64,000 bases of DNA from Moringa oleifera. Taxonomy: Eukaryota; Streptophyta; Magnoliopsida; Brassicales; Moringaceae. Positions 36,501 through 48,439 of this stretch are shown one piece after another. The translations under genes and the position numbers were made by a program. Each line of letters begins with the position of its first letter. Position 1 is the first letter of the stretch. The stretch lies in assembly GCA_021397835.1 (NCBI GenBank), contig JAJFZO010000168.1, positions 620,001-684,000 on the forward strand, read 5' to 3'. The notes beneath the pieces are model-generated. The model was not told where the DNA came from. It saw only the letters and a program-made list of their open reading frames with translations, and made no database searches.

Positions 36501-38065
36501 TGTAAGTGAATGCTTTGTTAACGTTTTTGAGTTATGAAACTATCATAGCAATGGAAGGAGAAACAAGCACTTTGATATAGTCAAAGGAAATTGCAGCAGC
36601 GCTCATGCTTATGGCCACAAGGTTTAGTTAATGCTATATATGCTGACAAGCAAATTGGCTGGCATCCCTTTCCATGACTTTGTACACCAATACAAAAGTT
36701 TATAGTTAGTAAGAAAAGGCAGGGAGAAGGATTTTTTTTTTTTTTCTCTTTTTAGTGCCACCTTCATACGAAGGCAGGCACATTGTAAAAAAAATTCGTA
36801 AGTATTAAAAATGCATCAAATCCAATATTACATCCTTACTTCTAGCAGTTCTAGAAAGCCGACTCAATCTTTATAACAAATCCATGTAAAAAAAATTTAG
36901 ACTAGGAATGGAATTAAATTCAATTATGGGTGCTTTAGCACCAAGAGCCTCCCTGCCCATGATTTCACCTACCAACTGATATGCATTGCCTATAAGCTCT
37001 CCTTTGAGCACTAGTATTCTTAATTAACCATCTGCAGTGATCTGTTTCCTAAATAAATAAATTATTTTTATAGCATAATTCTATCTTCAAATAATACCAT
37101 GAAAGTTGTGGAATGATTGTGGGTTACTTTGGTTCACATTTCTCATTCTATATTCTCTTCTAATGTCTGTCCACAATTCCAACACATTTAGTTACTTGAA
37201 TTGGATTTAATTTGATATGCATGGCCATCATCTCTCTCATGAGATGTGTCATGTACTACTATACGTCTCCTAAACCAATCACTTTTTGCTTTTCTATAAC
37301 TTTTTCAAGAATTAACATAACCACAACAAATTCAAAGACAAGATCTAAGCCCTTATTGATGCTGAAAAGTCTCATTATTCTGACATAAAACAAAGTAAAA
37401 GAGTGATTATCTCCTTCTTCGTCTTTTTTTTTTTGAACTACTACTATACTGATTAGGGAATCCGATTCCCATGCAGTCTGATGGGTGATTTTGACATGCA
37501 TATGTGACCGGCAACTTCAACTATCATGCTCAAAGCTTGTCCCAGTCTAGTAATTTGTAAATTATGTAACTAATTAAACTACCTTTTTTATTAAACTTAA
37601 AACAATATTATCAGTTTATATCTTCCCAACTCCAACTCAATCCTTCAACTGCACCTAACTCTACTGAAGCTGCCATTAAAAGAAAAAAAAAATTAAAAAA
37701 AATCGAAAACCTCGCTGCTGTTGTCTTTGATCTCTGTCTATAAAATCTCTAAGAGAAACTTGGGTTAATTATTCTCACTTGTTGCTGGGGCCACCACGTA
37801 CAGTACCTGATCTTCCCTATTGCTTTCACTTTTAAACCTATATTCACTTACTACTATCCATTCATTTCATAATATACCCGAATATGTAAAAGCTGACGGC
37901 ATGGACGATCTTAGTATAGCAGCATTGTTTAAGTTGGTTCGTGGGATAAATCATGTCAACATCATGTGGCCGCATGTACTTAAAGTAAAAGTGCTGTATT
38001 CTGATACATATACAAATTGTGGGGTAGTTATGAAATGATTAGAACCCAACCCTAGTCGTCCCAGT
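30549..38065. other. Gene-poor AT-rich intergenic DNA
   Basis: About 7.5 kb without a supported gene. It contains A/T runs, a TG-rich quasi-periodic tract at about 32690-33125, a very AT-rich block at 33900-34300, an inverted repeat at 34562-34583, an AC/AT run at 34986-35016 and a small TCATGC repeat at 31186-31208. Short frames at 33411, 34089, 34605 and 37259 are either low complexity or have no recognisable domain. Confidence 0.6.
34562..34583. repeat. Perfect 10-bp inverted repeat
   Basis: GCTGCTGCCA, two spacer bases (TG), then TGGCAGCAGC. It could form a tight hairpin and stands out as GC-rich in AT-rich DNA. No associated gene was found. Confidence 0.9.
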
Positions 38066-40072
38066 TCAGGTGGAAGCTGCAGACACTTCTTCAACGAGGG
38101 CTTCATGAAGTTGCAGCCCTGTTTTCCGCTTTTGACTCCAGACCTCGTACAAGCCAAAGTAGAGTTTGGGGTCAGTGGTGGAGGGAGGAACACTAATCAC
38201 AAAGTTGTCTTGAGGAATAACAAATGGACCTACCCCGTTTTTGTCCATACATCTTATCCTCTTCCACTGGTCTCTTCCCTTCCTTCCTATTTTGGCCTTC
38301 AGGAAAAGCGGTGCACCACCCCATCCACTTGCATCTGCCGTCATCGATATTGTGAAGCTAATCTGATACTTCTTTCCAGGCACTAGGTCTACTGAACCTG
38401 TTACTTCAAACCAAGAAACTTGCTTCAGCTCTGCAGCAGCATCCTCCCTACACAAATCACAGTTCTCAAATTGTGCAATAATTGAACCATGTAGTGCTGA
38501 ACCATGGAATAGTTGCGTTTTCTACTGCATGTAGTACTTGAACCATTATTACTTGTAATAAATTCCTTCTTTCAATTTTGTTAATTTTGATAAAGCAGCA
38601 CCCCGTTGAATAGTTGATCTTTTTATTAATATCAGTGTAACTACTCTTGACGGACTGCTCTTCTCTTCAACATTTAAATATTTATCAAATGTTTAATTTT
38701 AATTCAAGTTTTTATTAAAAATTATGTCATGAGAATTTTGAAATAATAATTGAAATTGACATACTTACTCCAAATAAGAAAATAAAAGTTAAGCAGTTAA
38801 TTGTAAATAATCCAAAGTCTAAGGACCACCTGAAAACCAACTAAGATGTCCATAGCTTGGGACTGTGATTGCAACACTTTTTTAAAATTAGGACAAGCAT
38901 CATGTTTATTTTTTCTTTATTAAGTTAGTGTTGTTTTTTTTTTTAATTTTTTTAATTTATTATAAAAATATAATGTAAAAAATTAAAATTTTAATTAAAA
39001 TTTTATTAAATTATCACACGTCAAAATTATTATTTTAAAAATTAGATTGAATCACTCAATCTCATTAGTTGAATTAGACTCTTAATCAATTTAATTTACT
39101 TAAAATTAGTCCTATTTAATTGAAATGTTGTAATTAACTTATGTTATCAAAACAATATTGTTATGCTAAATTTTTTTTCGTTTTTTAAAGTTTGTTTTAT
39201 CAAAAGAAGATCATTTTGAAAGAAAAAATAGAAAAAAATTAAAAAAATCTAAAACAAAGATTGAAAAATAATTTCCTCTAATTTCATTGTTCTTCTTTAC
39301 AAATAATGTTATCTATAATTTTTATATTATTAATTTTAATGATATAAAATAAAATATTATAATTATTAAGACTGTTTAGCTTCTGCTTCCTTTTTGGTTC
39401 CATCATTTAACCCTAAAACTAAAATACTCAGAGTAAGAGCACTTTCAGTTAATGTATTGTAATCCTTAGGTCTGTCAGTCAACTCTTCTTTCAAGTGAAG
39501 CATATGGCAACCTTCTTAAACTTTTCTTAAATCAGAAAGTTTGAATAGAGGTGCTTGACTTCATGGTCCAATGAATGAGCAAATCCAGAGCAATAAGAAC
39601 TTTCCGAAGCAATAAGATTTAGAATTTAGGGAAGGTTTAAATTTTTTATTTTTAGGCTTTCTTGGCCGAGTATCATGACATCGACAAGAAAAGAAGAGAA
39701 GTTCGGGATTAAGCAGAGATATCAATGGATATATATGCACACACACGCACATATATAGTGTTCTCACCTGTCATGGTTAGGTACAATCCAATAGCGTCCA
39801 TCTCTATCCCATATGATGTTCAATCCCCTGGGTTTAAATATGCAAGCCTTCTTATCATCCTGCAGCTTATCACTATCAAAATTACTTCCCACTTGCCACA
39901 TACTCTGGTCTCAGTTAATAAACAGATGCGTATTAGGGTTGATCAGTTTGTGAAATTAGAGTTATAAGGACATTGATTAAATAGATAATATATAAGTTAT
40001 ACAGAGTATGAGAAGTGCAAGAGCACTTACCGTCCAGCAAATAGAGTCAGGTTCCGCCTCGTGGTTTGACAT
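38066..40072 (-). CDS. Short PP2-A type phloem lectin, three exons
   Basis: Exons on the minus strand: 40072-40031, 39859-39768 and 38447-38066, giving 171 residues with clean GT-AG junctions and intron phases 0 and 2. The PP2 lectin domain covers nearly the whole protein: CIFKPRGLNIIWDRDGRYW, then WFEVTGS, KKYQISFTI, GWGGAPLFLKAKIGRKG, YFGLYEVWS and LHEALVEEV. Its closest type is the short PP2-A9/A10-like group without the long leader of PP2-A1. The start at 40072 (MSNHEAEP) is chosen because a TATA box lies about 130 bp upstream, as in the related genes. An in-frame Met at 40174 would add 34 residues but falls where transcription should begin. It is more diverged than the three copies at 50-62 kb. 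Confidence 0.88.
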
Positions 40073-40200
40073 AGTAAAGTACTCTTGCAGTTTTGGAGAA
40101 ATGTCAGAAGTTTTTCTATACCTTTTCTGCTTTTCTACTTCAGATATGGAAGAAGAAATGTTAAAGGTATACACAAAATCATTCTAAACAATAATGAAAC

Positions 40201-40216
40201 TTATATATATATATAG
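40201..40216 (-). promoter_or_regulatory. TATA box of the PP2 gene at 38066-40072
   Basis: ACTATATATATATATA on the minus strand lies about 130 bp upstream of the chosen ATG, at a distance like that in the other short PP2 genes. Confidence 0.5.
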
Positions 40217-41039
40217 TTGAGTAATGGAGGAAGAATCATATTTGGGTTACGTTAGTAATATAACCAACGAATAATCCACATCAAAATTGCAACCCAAAAC
40301 TGGTGAAAAAAAAAAGAACAAAATGAAAACGAAAGAAACTAAGCTTTTGAGAAAAGATGGAATCAGTGCTGTAGAAAAAAGGCACCCGGTATATATGTGG
40401 TTTATATTTGATATGGATAGCTCTCCTTTATTCCATTTTGGAGGAACATATCTAACATTATCTTCTATGCTGAGAACAACTATTGTGTGTCATGTTTCCA
40501 TTATTCACTTTGTTAGGGCAAGGGATCAAATTAATAGGTTTCAGGATTTTTCAAAATGTCTATTTCATTAGCCACCTGAATTCATCATTGTTAAGGTTTA
40601 GTGTAGTCACGCCAATCGAAGAAGTTGTAATCAGATATGGCTTATATGTTGGCACTATTTGTGCTTGGGTTTCAGTTTCTATTAAGCATTGAATATTTCT
40701 TTGGTGTTGTTTTGTTGACTAAATGTAAGTGTTCTTACCCCTCTAACTTAAATTTGCTTCAGTGCATTCTTGGAATTCTGTTTCTTTGCTTACAATGCTT
40801 CTTTAAGTTGACTCTATATTAGTTGTGATTTTACTAATGAATAAATGTGGTTGTTTGACGCAAGGGTGTTATCATTCAAAATTTGTTTCATTTGAATTGG
40901 AATCGGCAAAATCAGGTCAACTTGCAAATAGGAATACATTTGACGCTTACATAGATATTTAATAATCAAGTGGATATTAAAAAAAAAAAATACTTGTGCC
41001 ATTTATAAGTTTTGAAGTGAATTTTCAAATCTGGATTAA
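40217..41039. other. Intergenic, no gene seen
   Basis: Unremarkable AT-rich DNA upstream of the PP2 gene. Short frames at 40287-40822 have no recognisable domain. Confidence 0.6.
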
Positions 41040-41470
41040 GAACTCTCGATTTAGAGGCACCATGTAAAGGATTTTGAGAAGATATCATGGAGAGGATACC
41101 AAAAGGTCTTGTGCGTTGTTTGTGGTAAGATATCCTGAAAAATCTGGGCTGATCTTAGATTTTTTGAGTTATTTGATTGCTCGTTGATTCTAGTTACATT
41201 CAAGGTGAGTTGCTCGCGACAAGCTTAATGCGAAAGCTCAGATTGTGGGTTTTTGGAGCTGAACTCTTACATGGTGTTTTTGTCTTGCAGAGTCAATATT
41301 CCTTGGTCAAGGTGGTACTTTAGCCAAGCTACGCTGATAGGTTGGAGTCCGAGCTGAGCTGTGCTGTGAGGTTACTAACTTGGAGAAGCCTAACTGGTTT
41401 GGTTTTGTTTGGATGAAGTAGCTCTTTCGGCTAGGTGGGATACGGATTACATGTATAACCCTTGCCATGG
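41040..41470 (-). repeat. Probable TatB 3' LTR
   Basis: It is placed left of a minus-strand polypurine tract (ACTTTGGGGGG, 41471-41482) and would start TGGCAAGGG on the minus strand. The outer limit is approximate and no second LTR exists in the window to confirm it. Confidence 0.4.
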
Positions 41471-41689
41471 CCCCCCAAAGTGCAGGAAACAGGGCCGAGC
41501 TGTAAGAAGCTCGGGTTCCTTAACTGTGTCTGATTGAGCTCTTCCTTAGTTATTTTGCGCTACTTGCTGGTGAGCCTTTTGGCTTTAGAAATGCCATGTC
41601 TCTGGTGACTCCTTGCATGGGACTCAAAACCTGCCGTTTTTGGTTTGACTTACCATCTTCGCACCTCTTCACTTTAGAGCTGCCACATG

Positions 41690-44310
41690 TCGTCGTATGA
41701 TCAGCAGTGTCTGGCATGGGTTATTTTTTATGTCAAAACCATCATTTAAACATCATTCCTATTACACATTTAGGTTCTTTTCTCTTCTCTTACTTCTGCT
41801 TTCTTGCATATGTCTCTTGCTTAGTGTTCGATTCGTTTTGATTCTGCCATTCAATCTAACCATGCTGGCAGATTTCCTTTGCTCTTCGGGTGTTTTCACA
41901 GTTGCCCTAATCAACTTTTTGGTTCTTTTTGGTTTTTTGGTGAGTCTTTCTTCCCCTACTTTGTTTTTCTTTGTTCTATTATGGATGGTAGATCTGAGTT
42001 TGGTTGGAGGATTGATTAAGAGGAGAATAAAAAGGAATCGAGGAGATACTGGTGGACGATTCTATGTCTTAGAGCACGTCTTCTCTCGTGGGAGAGGACA
42101 GATGGCTTAGGTTTGAATATTATGTCCCCAAGTACGTAGAATTAAAGGTTGCCCGACCACACGAAGGATTTTGGATTCCTAGGATAATCATATATGTGTG
42201 TTTGAGGAGGCCTTAAGGGGTGGGTTGAGGGTCCCTATAGACAAATTTTAGTTATACTTTTGTCACGAAGTGGAGATCTCCTTCATGCAAGTAGTCTTCA
42301 ATGTACGGCATTATTTAACATTCTCCCATGCCTTATATAAGGAGCTTGGGTACGAAAGAGAGAATTTGGAGGTCTTGTCAATTTTTTCTAATATGAAGAT
42401 GGCTCACTATTTCATAAGCATATACCATTATTGGTATATTAGTCTTCTTAGGAGCTCAATTTTTTAGAGTGGAGTTGGATGGTGGGATCTCTTCATCCAA
42501 CAAAGGTGGGAGAAGGGTTTCTGTTTTTTTTTGTTTTTTATTTTTTATAATAATTTGGTTATGCGAGATGGCTTTTGTTGAAGCATTTCTATAATCATTA
42601 GCGAACTCTCCTTTCTTATGCTTTTGTAAAATTCCTCCCCTTCCAACGATTTTTTTGAGTATTGGATACCTTGAATCAAGAATCCCGGGCCAGGCTTGTA
42701 AAGACCTGCCTCGAACCCAAGTGGTTATGTAAGGTTTATATGTGGTTGCTTATGTCTTCTCCTAAGGTCCAGCTTTTTGACAGCTTTAAAACACGGAAGA
42801 GCAGAGCTGGTCTTTTTAGAATTTGTGCACAGAAACCCCTGAGCTCGCGTTATTAGGGGCCTAGTGAAGGGAGTTTCTAAACGACATAAGAAAGTTCAAG
42901 TCTCCTCTACTGTATGTTTTTCCCCCATAATCCAAGTTACCCCTACTGGGAGCCTTGCTGTGAAAATGATTAAGGCATCCTTTACTAGAGGGCCTATCTT
43001 GATTGAAGAGTCACTGGCTTTGTGCGGCAGGACCCTGATGGCTGGGTTTGAGGTCTCGTCTTTTGGTGATAAAAAAATCTGGTTCTTGTTTTTGTTTTGT
43101 TGTTTTAGAAATAATATTAAAGTGAAGGTAGTGTTAGGGGGAGATACAGGATCGGTCTGATATGGAAGAGCGGATAGGACTAAGAAATGGCTTTCTGTTG
43201 GTTACTTGGGACGAGCTGCTCATTGTCCCAAGCTGCTTCGCCAACCTTTGACTTTGCCAATGTTTTTTTTTTTTTGGTTGAAGCAGGGCTTATGGATGCT
43301 GAGAGAGGGTTGGTCTTTTGATTAACTAGGCTACCCGAATCATTACGAAGACTTCGACTGGTAGTGGTTTTAGGTAGAGTCTTGTTAGCTAGGTTTCTAT
43401 AGCTCCCATTGTGGCGATGTCTATCTTCGTATTGGCATGTAAACGACCTGCAGTTAGCAGCCCTGCTGTCACCTCTACTATTTTCGCTGAAAAGGTTGCT
43501 AGCAAGAAAAGCAAGCAGATTATGAACTCTGAGGTGCAAGTCATGGCGAGCTTGGCTCCTACGCTATTCAAAAATCATGACACCTCGGAATGTGCTGGGG
43601 ACAGGCTCTGGACAACCATGGTCACTGGCAAGAGTTTTGTGTAGGAGCCCAAGGTGGCCTATATCTTTTTTCGACAGTTGTGTCTATCCAAAGACATGGA
43701 ATTAGTGAATAAGATTCATAATAACAAGCTCCATTATGATGCCATAAGCAACTTTCTCTCGGTGAGTGCTTCGCGTGATTTTTTGATATGTATCAAACTG
43801 AATCTTTTGGTTGACCCGTATCGTTATTGTGTTTGTAGGCCATGCATAATTTCACGTTGCTGTCCCAAAGTAGGTGTTCTCATCTCACTCCTTCATCGAA
43901 GAAGAGAAGTAGCATATGAGGATGATTACTTTGGTAACAAACACCATTAAAATGACCACCGAGTTGTAAAAGAAAGTAGATGCTCTAGAGCATAAGGTGT
44001 TGACGATGCGAGAGTGTCTACATGTAAAGGAACAACATTGCGAGATTCCACTGCAAAAAGTTAGTCGGGCCTATTTGAAGGCAAGCTTGACCATAGCTTG
44101 GCATAAGACTAAGCTTTAAATGGCATGGGTCTAGGCTGAAGAAGAATTTAAGAAGTCTAAGGAGTTCAAGGAGCTGTAGCACAAACATGTCTTGAATTTT
44201 TATTGTTATGTATGGGTTGCCATTAAGAAGGGGCTGCAGAAGCTACACCCGGATTGGGATGTTGAGTTTGTACAAGTACTCAATCTCCTATAAAGGATGA
44301 GCTCAAAGAG
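41690..44310 (+). pseudogene. Antisense additional ORF of TatB, relic
   Basis: Opposite to gag-pol, broken plus-strand frames at 41697-42110, 42270-42467, 42864-43160 and 43654-44290 resemble the antisense ORF proteins of plant Tat elements. A SSSNKGGRRVSVFF segment near 42495 parallels the SSNKGWKxRFFF motif. The C-terminal part near 43960-44290 reads as a long charged coiled coil (TELQKKVDALEHKVLTMREC, then FKKSKEFKELQ and LHPDWDVEFVQ), a common tail of these proteins. The protein function is unknown. Confidence 0.6.
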
Positions 44311-44803
44311 GCTCCTACTTTAGTGGAGGTCGAGCTGCTTACCGATTAAGCTGAAAGCTCAATCCTATTGTCAAACTATTGGCCTGAAGTCTGGAGTTGC
44401 CTTTTCTTGTCGCAGAGCCATTCCCTGCTCCTCTATCGCCTTTTTTTTTTTTTTTTTTCTGTGTTGAAGCTTGCTAACCCTCTTATTGCTGGGCCCGTTG
44501 ATATCATTGACTCATGATAGGTTTGTATTTTTGTTAGTGTGTTTTCTTTGGTTTGAACAACTTTTTGAACTTTTGGTAATGGGATAGGAATTTAGCTTTT
44601 ACTGTCGCATTTTATTTGTCTTAAGAGTAAGAGATTTGATAGGTTATATCTGGTTGGCTAGTTAGCTTCCAATAGGCAGGCTTGTCATAGGCTTTGGCAA
44701 TCTTGCAGATCTAAACATCTTTAAAGACATAAAATCATAATTTATAGTCTTACTTTGAATCGGATCATTGGAGAAAATTGTGTGGTTGCTAACAAGGTTT
44801 GAA

Positions 44804-45182
44804 GAAAAAGTTATCTGCCACCTCAAGCATATCCTTATGAGGCACAAAGCTGCTCATAAGGCTCAAAAAAAGAACTGTTCGCCAATTTGGGTGTGTTCTT
44901 GTGAGGAGTAGGTCTGCTTACAAGGCTCGAAGAAAAAATTGTTTACTAATTCGAGTGTTCTTGTGAGGCACATGGTTGCTCATGAAGCTTAAAGAACAAA
45001 TTGTTTGCTAATTTGGGAATGTCTTTGTGAGATGCAGAGCTGCTCACAAGGATCAGAGAAAAAATCATCTGTCACGTCTGAGTGTGTCCTCGTAAGGTGC
45101 AGGGCTATTCACGAGGCTCAAAGAAAAAATCGTCCTCCACCTCAAGCATGTTTTTATGAGGTACAAGGCTACTCACAAGGCT
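44804..45182. repeat. ~64-bp tandem array inside TatB, six units
   Basis: Units start near 44804, 44868, 44932, 44994, 45058 and 45123, each beginning GAAAAA-like and containing CTTGTGAGGC and GCTCACAAGGCTC. A partial unit precedes at 44771. Unit identity by eye is about 70-80%. The array lies between integrase and the antisense ORF. Confidence 0.9.
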
Positions 45183-45479
45183 AGCTCAAAGGAAAAATTT
45201 ATTTATTCTATTGTAGGGACGAATATATGAAGGTTAGCCAAACATCATGTGAAAAAAATAACCCAAACTTTTGTTAGCAATAATCATGCATGGAAGACAT
45301 AACATTCATGAGAATGTAACAAAAAAGAAAAATAAGATTGAAAAAGAAAGGCAATGGTACCTACACATAAAGCGTTCATAAGTTTTGGACATTTCAGGTC
45401 CTGGGTAGTGCTTTTCCTTTTAAGGTTTCAAGGGTTAAGTTCTTGGTAGTATGGCACGAACAACCATGTAGGGCCCTTC

Positions 45480-46600
45480 CTAATTGGTTGTGAATTTGCT
45501 CGGTGGGGGCGCTCACGGCTATTCTGCAAAGGACTAGGTCTCCCTCAAATTAAAGTTATGATTCTTGACCTTCTTATTGTAAACTCGAGCAACTCTAGCT
45601 TAGTCTGAAGCTAGTTTGGGGATAGTTTTATGTGCCCCCAACATGCTTGAGTGTTCTCCCACCCATCCTCTTTTTACATGATCAAAGTGGACTTTCAGAA
45701 TATTAAGAATAGTGTGATTGGTCACCTTTGTTTCGCCGTTGCCTTGAGAGTATCCAACAAAGGTGCACCTTTGCTGAATCTTCAAATTAAGGAAGGGTTG
45801 AAAACCTCTTTCCTTTAAAGTGAGTCTCGTTATTAGAAATTATAACATGGGACATTTTGAATGCAAATGATGTTTTTATAGATGAAGTCCTAACACTTTT
45901 GATCTGTGATTTGGGTCAGTGGTTGAGATTCCAATCATTTAGTAAAGTAATCATAGTCATCACCATCAAACTTTCTTTATCATGAGGCCAAGGTCGATTC
46001 TCGATTAGGCAAAAGGCCAAGGGCTTGAGATTGAGTTGTATTAGACAGCTAGCTGCCTAGAAAAATTGGAGCAGAGCTGATACTTCACCCATTTCCGTAC
46101 AAATTCCTTGACTTGTCTCCTAAATCTGGCCAATAGTAACCTAAACTCAAGATTTAAAACGTCAGGGTTGCTGCCCTTTCATGGTTACCATATAAACCTT
46201 CATGGACTTTTCGTAGGACATGATTCTATTCTTCTCCATCCACACGCTGTAGATCAAAGAGTCAGAATTAATCTCCTAAATTTTATCCTTGATTATTGTA
46301 AATTTTATTGCTTCTGCTCTTAGTTTGCTAGACTCTTTTGAGTCAGAAGGAAAGATTCTGTCATGGATATTTGCAAGAGAGGCTCATCCAGGGACTGGCA
46401 TGATCTATTTAGGCCATAAAGTTCAGTTCCAAGCTTGGGTTGGTCAATGGAAGGTTGATGCGAGACGTCTTTAAAGATTCGTTCTTGAAAGAGATCGTTC
46501 CTGGCAGATAGCTTGGTCAAGGTGTTGCATGCTTATCTTTTATCCTTAGGACTTGATTTACCTCGCATCAAAGAGGTTGATCCTCTATTTTGCTTGGAGT
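45480..46600 (-). pseudogene. TatB integrase relic
   Basis: Minus-strand reading 45785-45600 gives CTFVGYSQGNGETKVTNHTI, ILNILKVHFD, GWVGEHSS and AHKTIPK, the segment around the catalytic Glu (Q-x-N-G-x-x-E/K-V-T-N) in Tat integrases. The upstream part to 46600 is too decayed for clear motifs. Frames are broken. Confidence 0.75.
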
Positions 46601-47285
46601 AAGTATTTGGTCATGTTGTCTTCCCTACCTTCATATTCATCTTATCTTGCTCGATGACCAACTAAAAGTCGTTGTTCACTCGTAATAACTTTTCGATAAC
46701 GGTCCCTTTAGCTAATTTGAGTCCTACAAGCAAAGCTTCATACTCAGCTTGTTGTTTGAGGCTAGGAACTAAAGTTCGAGAGCAAACTTGATTACTATTT
46801 AGTCTGGTCCCTCCAAAAGGACTCTTACGCCATTAGCTCCATGTACCCATCGGTCCGAGACCCCGCCATTAGGCATGATATATTTGGACTGTTGAGCTGG
46901 CCTTCACTAGGAAATCTGTCATGACTTGCACTTTGAAAGAGCATCGCAGTCTGAACTTAATATCAAACTCACTTAGCTCTACTTACCACTGGTCTGTTAG
47001 GGTTATGAAGGATCCACGTAAGTGGTAAATCTGCTAACACGATGATCTTGTGTGCTTGAAAATATGATTGCAGCCATTAAGACATGACAAAGAATGCAAA
47101 AGCTACCTTTTTTGCCATGGAGTAACTCACTTTTAGGCCTTGGAGAACCTGACTAGTGCAGTAAACTGACTCTTAGACTGAATCTCTGCTTTGAACAGGA
47201 CTGAATTAACTGTTTATTCTGAGGTAACAAAAAAGACCAACAATTCGTCGTATTGACTGTCTCATGGCATTTTCAGGTAACTTCA
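46600..47285 (-). pseudogene. TatB RNase H (dual) relic
   Basis: From the right: fragments like ELLVFFVTSE and FTALVRFSKA at about 47245-47145, then ELSEFDIKFRLRCSFKVQVM and TDFLVKAS at about 46980-46900, match the end of the first RNase H and the connection. LKQQAEYEALLVGLKLAKG at about 46765-46710 is the second, archaeal-like RNase H, a mark of the Tat lineage. Stops and frameshifts are frequent. Similarity to the element ends near 47285. Confidence 0.75.
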
Positions 47286-48430
47286 AAGGGGTACATATGA
47301 AAGAACCAATCCATAATCTTCTCGAATTATTTTCTCTGGGTTCATTTATCTTATTGTTCAGTGTTTTGTCTATTAGTTTGCTCTAAATTTTTAAATTTGA
47401 GGTCACTAGTAATAGATCAATCATTTGATTTTAGATCTTCGAGTTTTCAGTGGGTTGCTTTAAGAGACTATGTAGGTCTAATTACTTAGTTTTTTTTTTT
47501 GTTTTGGTTGGTATAAGAGAATTATTGTATTATTGAAATCATCATTGTATTTTATGCTTGTTTAAGGCCTAAATCACAATGTAGATTTTTGTTAATCATA
47601 GGAATGGTTAGTTTAATTGATCCAATGTGGATATGATGTGGTAAGGTGGATTATAACAAGTCTTGATTGATGCAGTAGGGGTTTAGTTGTGATATTAATG
47701 AATTGCCTCAAATTAGTGCACATTGTTAGTACTTGATTGTGTAATGTTTATGGTTAAATAGCAAAGAAGTCTCCATTTATGGGGATTGAGAACTAAGGGT
47801 CCAGTAACTTCAAGAACTTGGGATTTTCAACAACCCCAGTTCGATACAAAAAGATCTGTTTTTTTCTTTTTGGGCATATTCACTTCTATTCATTGCTTCA
47901 CAAAGAACCATTTTCATAATGGAATGGCTATATTTCCTTCTTTAAATTACACGTCACCACAAAGCTTTTCTATCTACTGAATGAAGGTGAAACTTTTCAA
48001 AAGTTTAGTTTTTTCCTGCAATATCTGAATTGCATATTTCATCAAAAGAGAATATCCTTGCTTTTTCATGATCTTAATAGTATATAATTCATCCCCTTTA
48101 GGTGATTATTTATTGCATGCTCTGTGAAAATGAAAGTGTAAAAGAAAATGGAGTTCTTGGTTTGTGCTGGTTGGTTTGATTGTTCAGAATAGAGCATAGA
48201 GATTTCCCTTAAACAGATTTCTTCCCATTCTTCATGGGCTATTTTAAATTAAGAAATTTAAGGACAACCATGTTTGCATCCCAGAACAATTGTTTTGAGA
48301 TCATATAGTATCTAATTTAAGGACAACATCTGTCACATTCTCTTCATCTTTGCAATGTCCTTGTAATAATTCCACTGCAATATGTTCACACAGAGTGTAA
48401 GCACTCACTGTTCTTACTTGTCGCATTAGT
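47286..48430. other. Intergenic, no gene seen
   Basis: AT-rich DNA with a T run near 47490. A 64-codon frame at 47786-47980 has no recognisable domain. Confidence 0.55.
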
Positions 48431-48439
48431 GGTGGCAAA

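Larger units (their letters stand above)
41040..47285 (-). mobile_element. Second Tat-lineage gypsy element (TatB), 5'-truncated
   Basis: Minus-strand order from right to left: RNase H and aRNase H relics (47240-46600), integrase (46400-45500), a ~64-bp tandem array (44804-45182), an antisense extra ORF on the plus strand (about 41690-44300), a polypurine tract near 41470-41482 and a probable 3' LTR (about 41040-41470). RT, protease, gag, primer site and 5' LTR are missing, as similarity stops near 47285. Its sequence differs clearly from TatA, so it is another family. Confidence 0.75.

Noticed and set aside
36930..37020. Exon-like minus-strand stretch (GNAYQLVGEIMGREALG)
   Set aside because: Looks protein-like but is short, lacks convincing splice signals and I know no match; not enough to annotate.
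38105..38386. 93-codon plus-strand frame over PP2 exon 3
   Set aside because: Shadow of the PP2 exon on the other strand.
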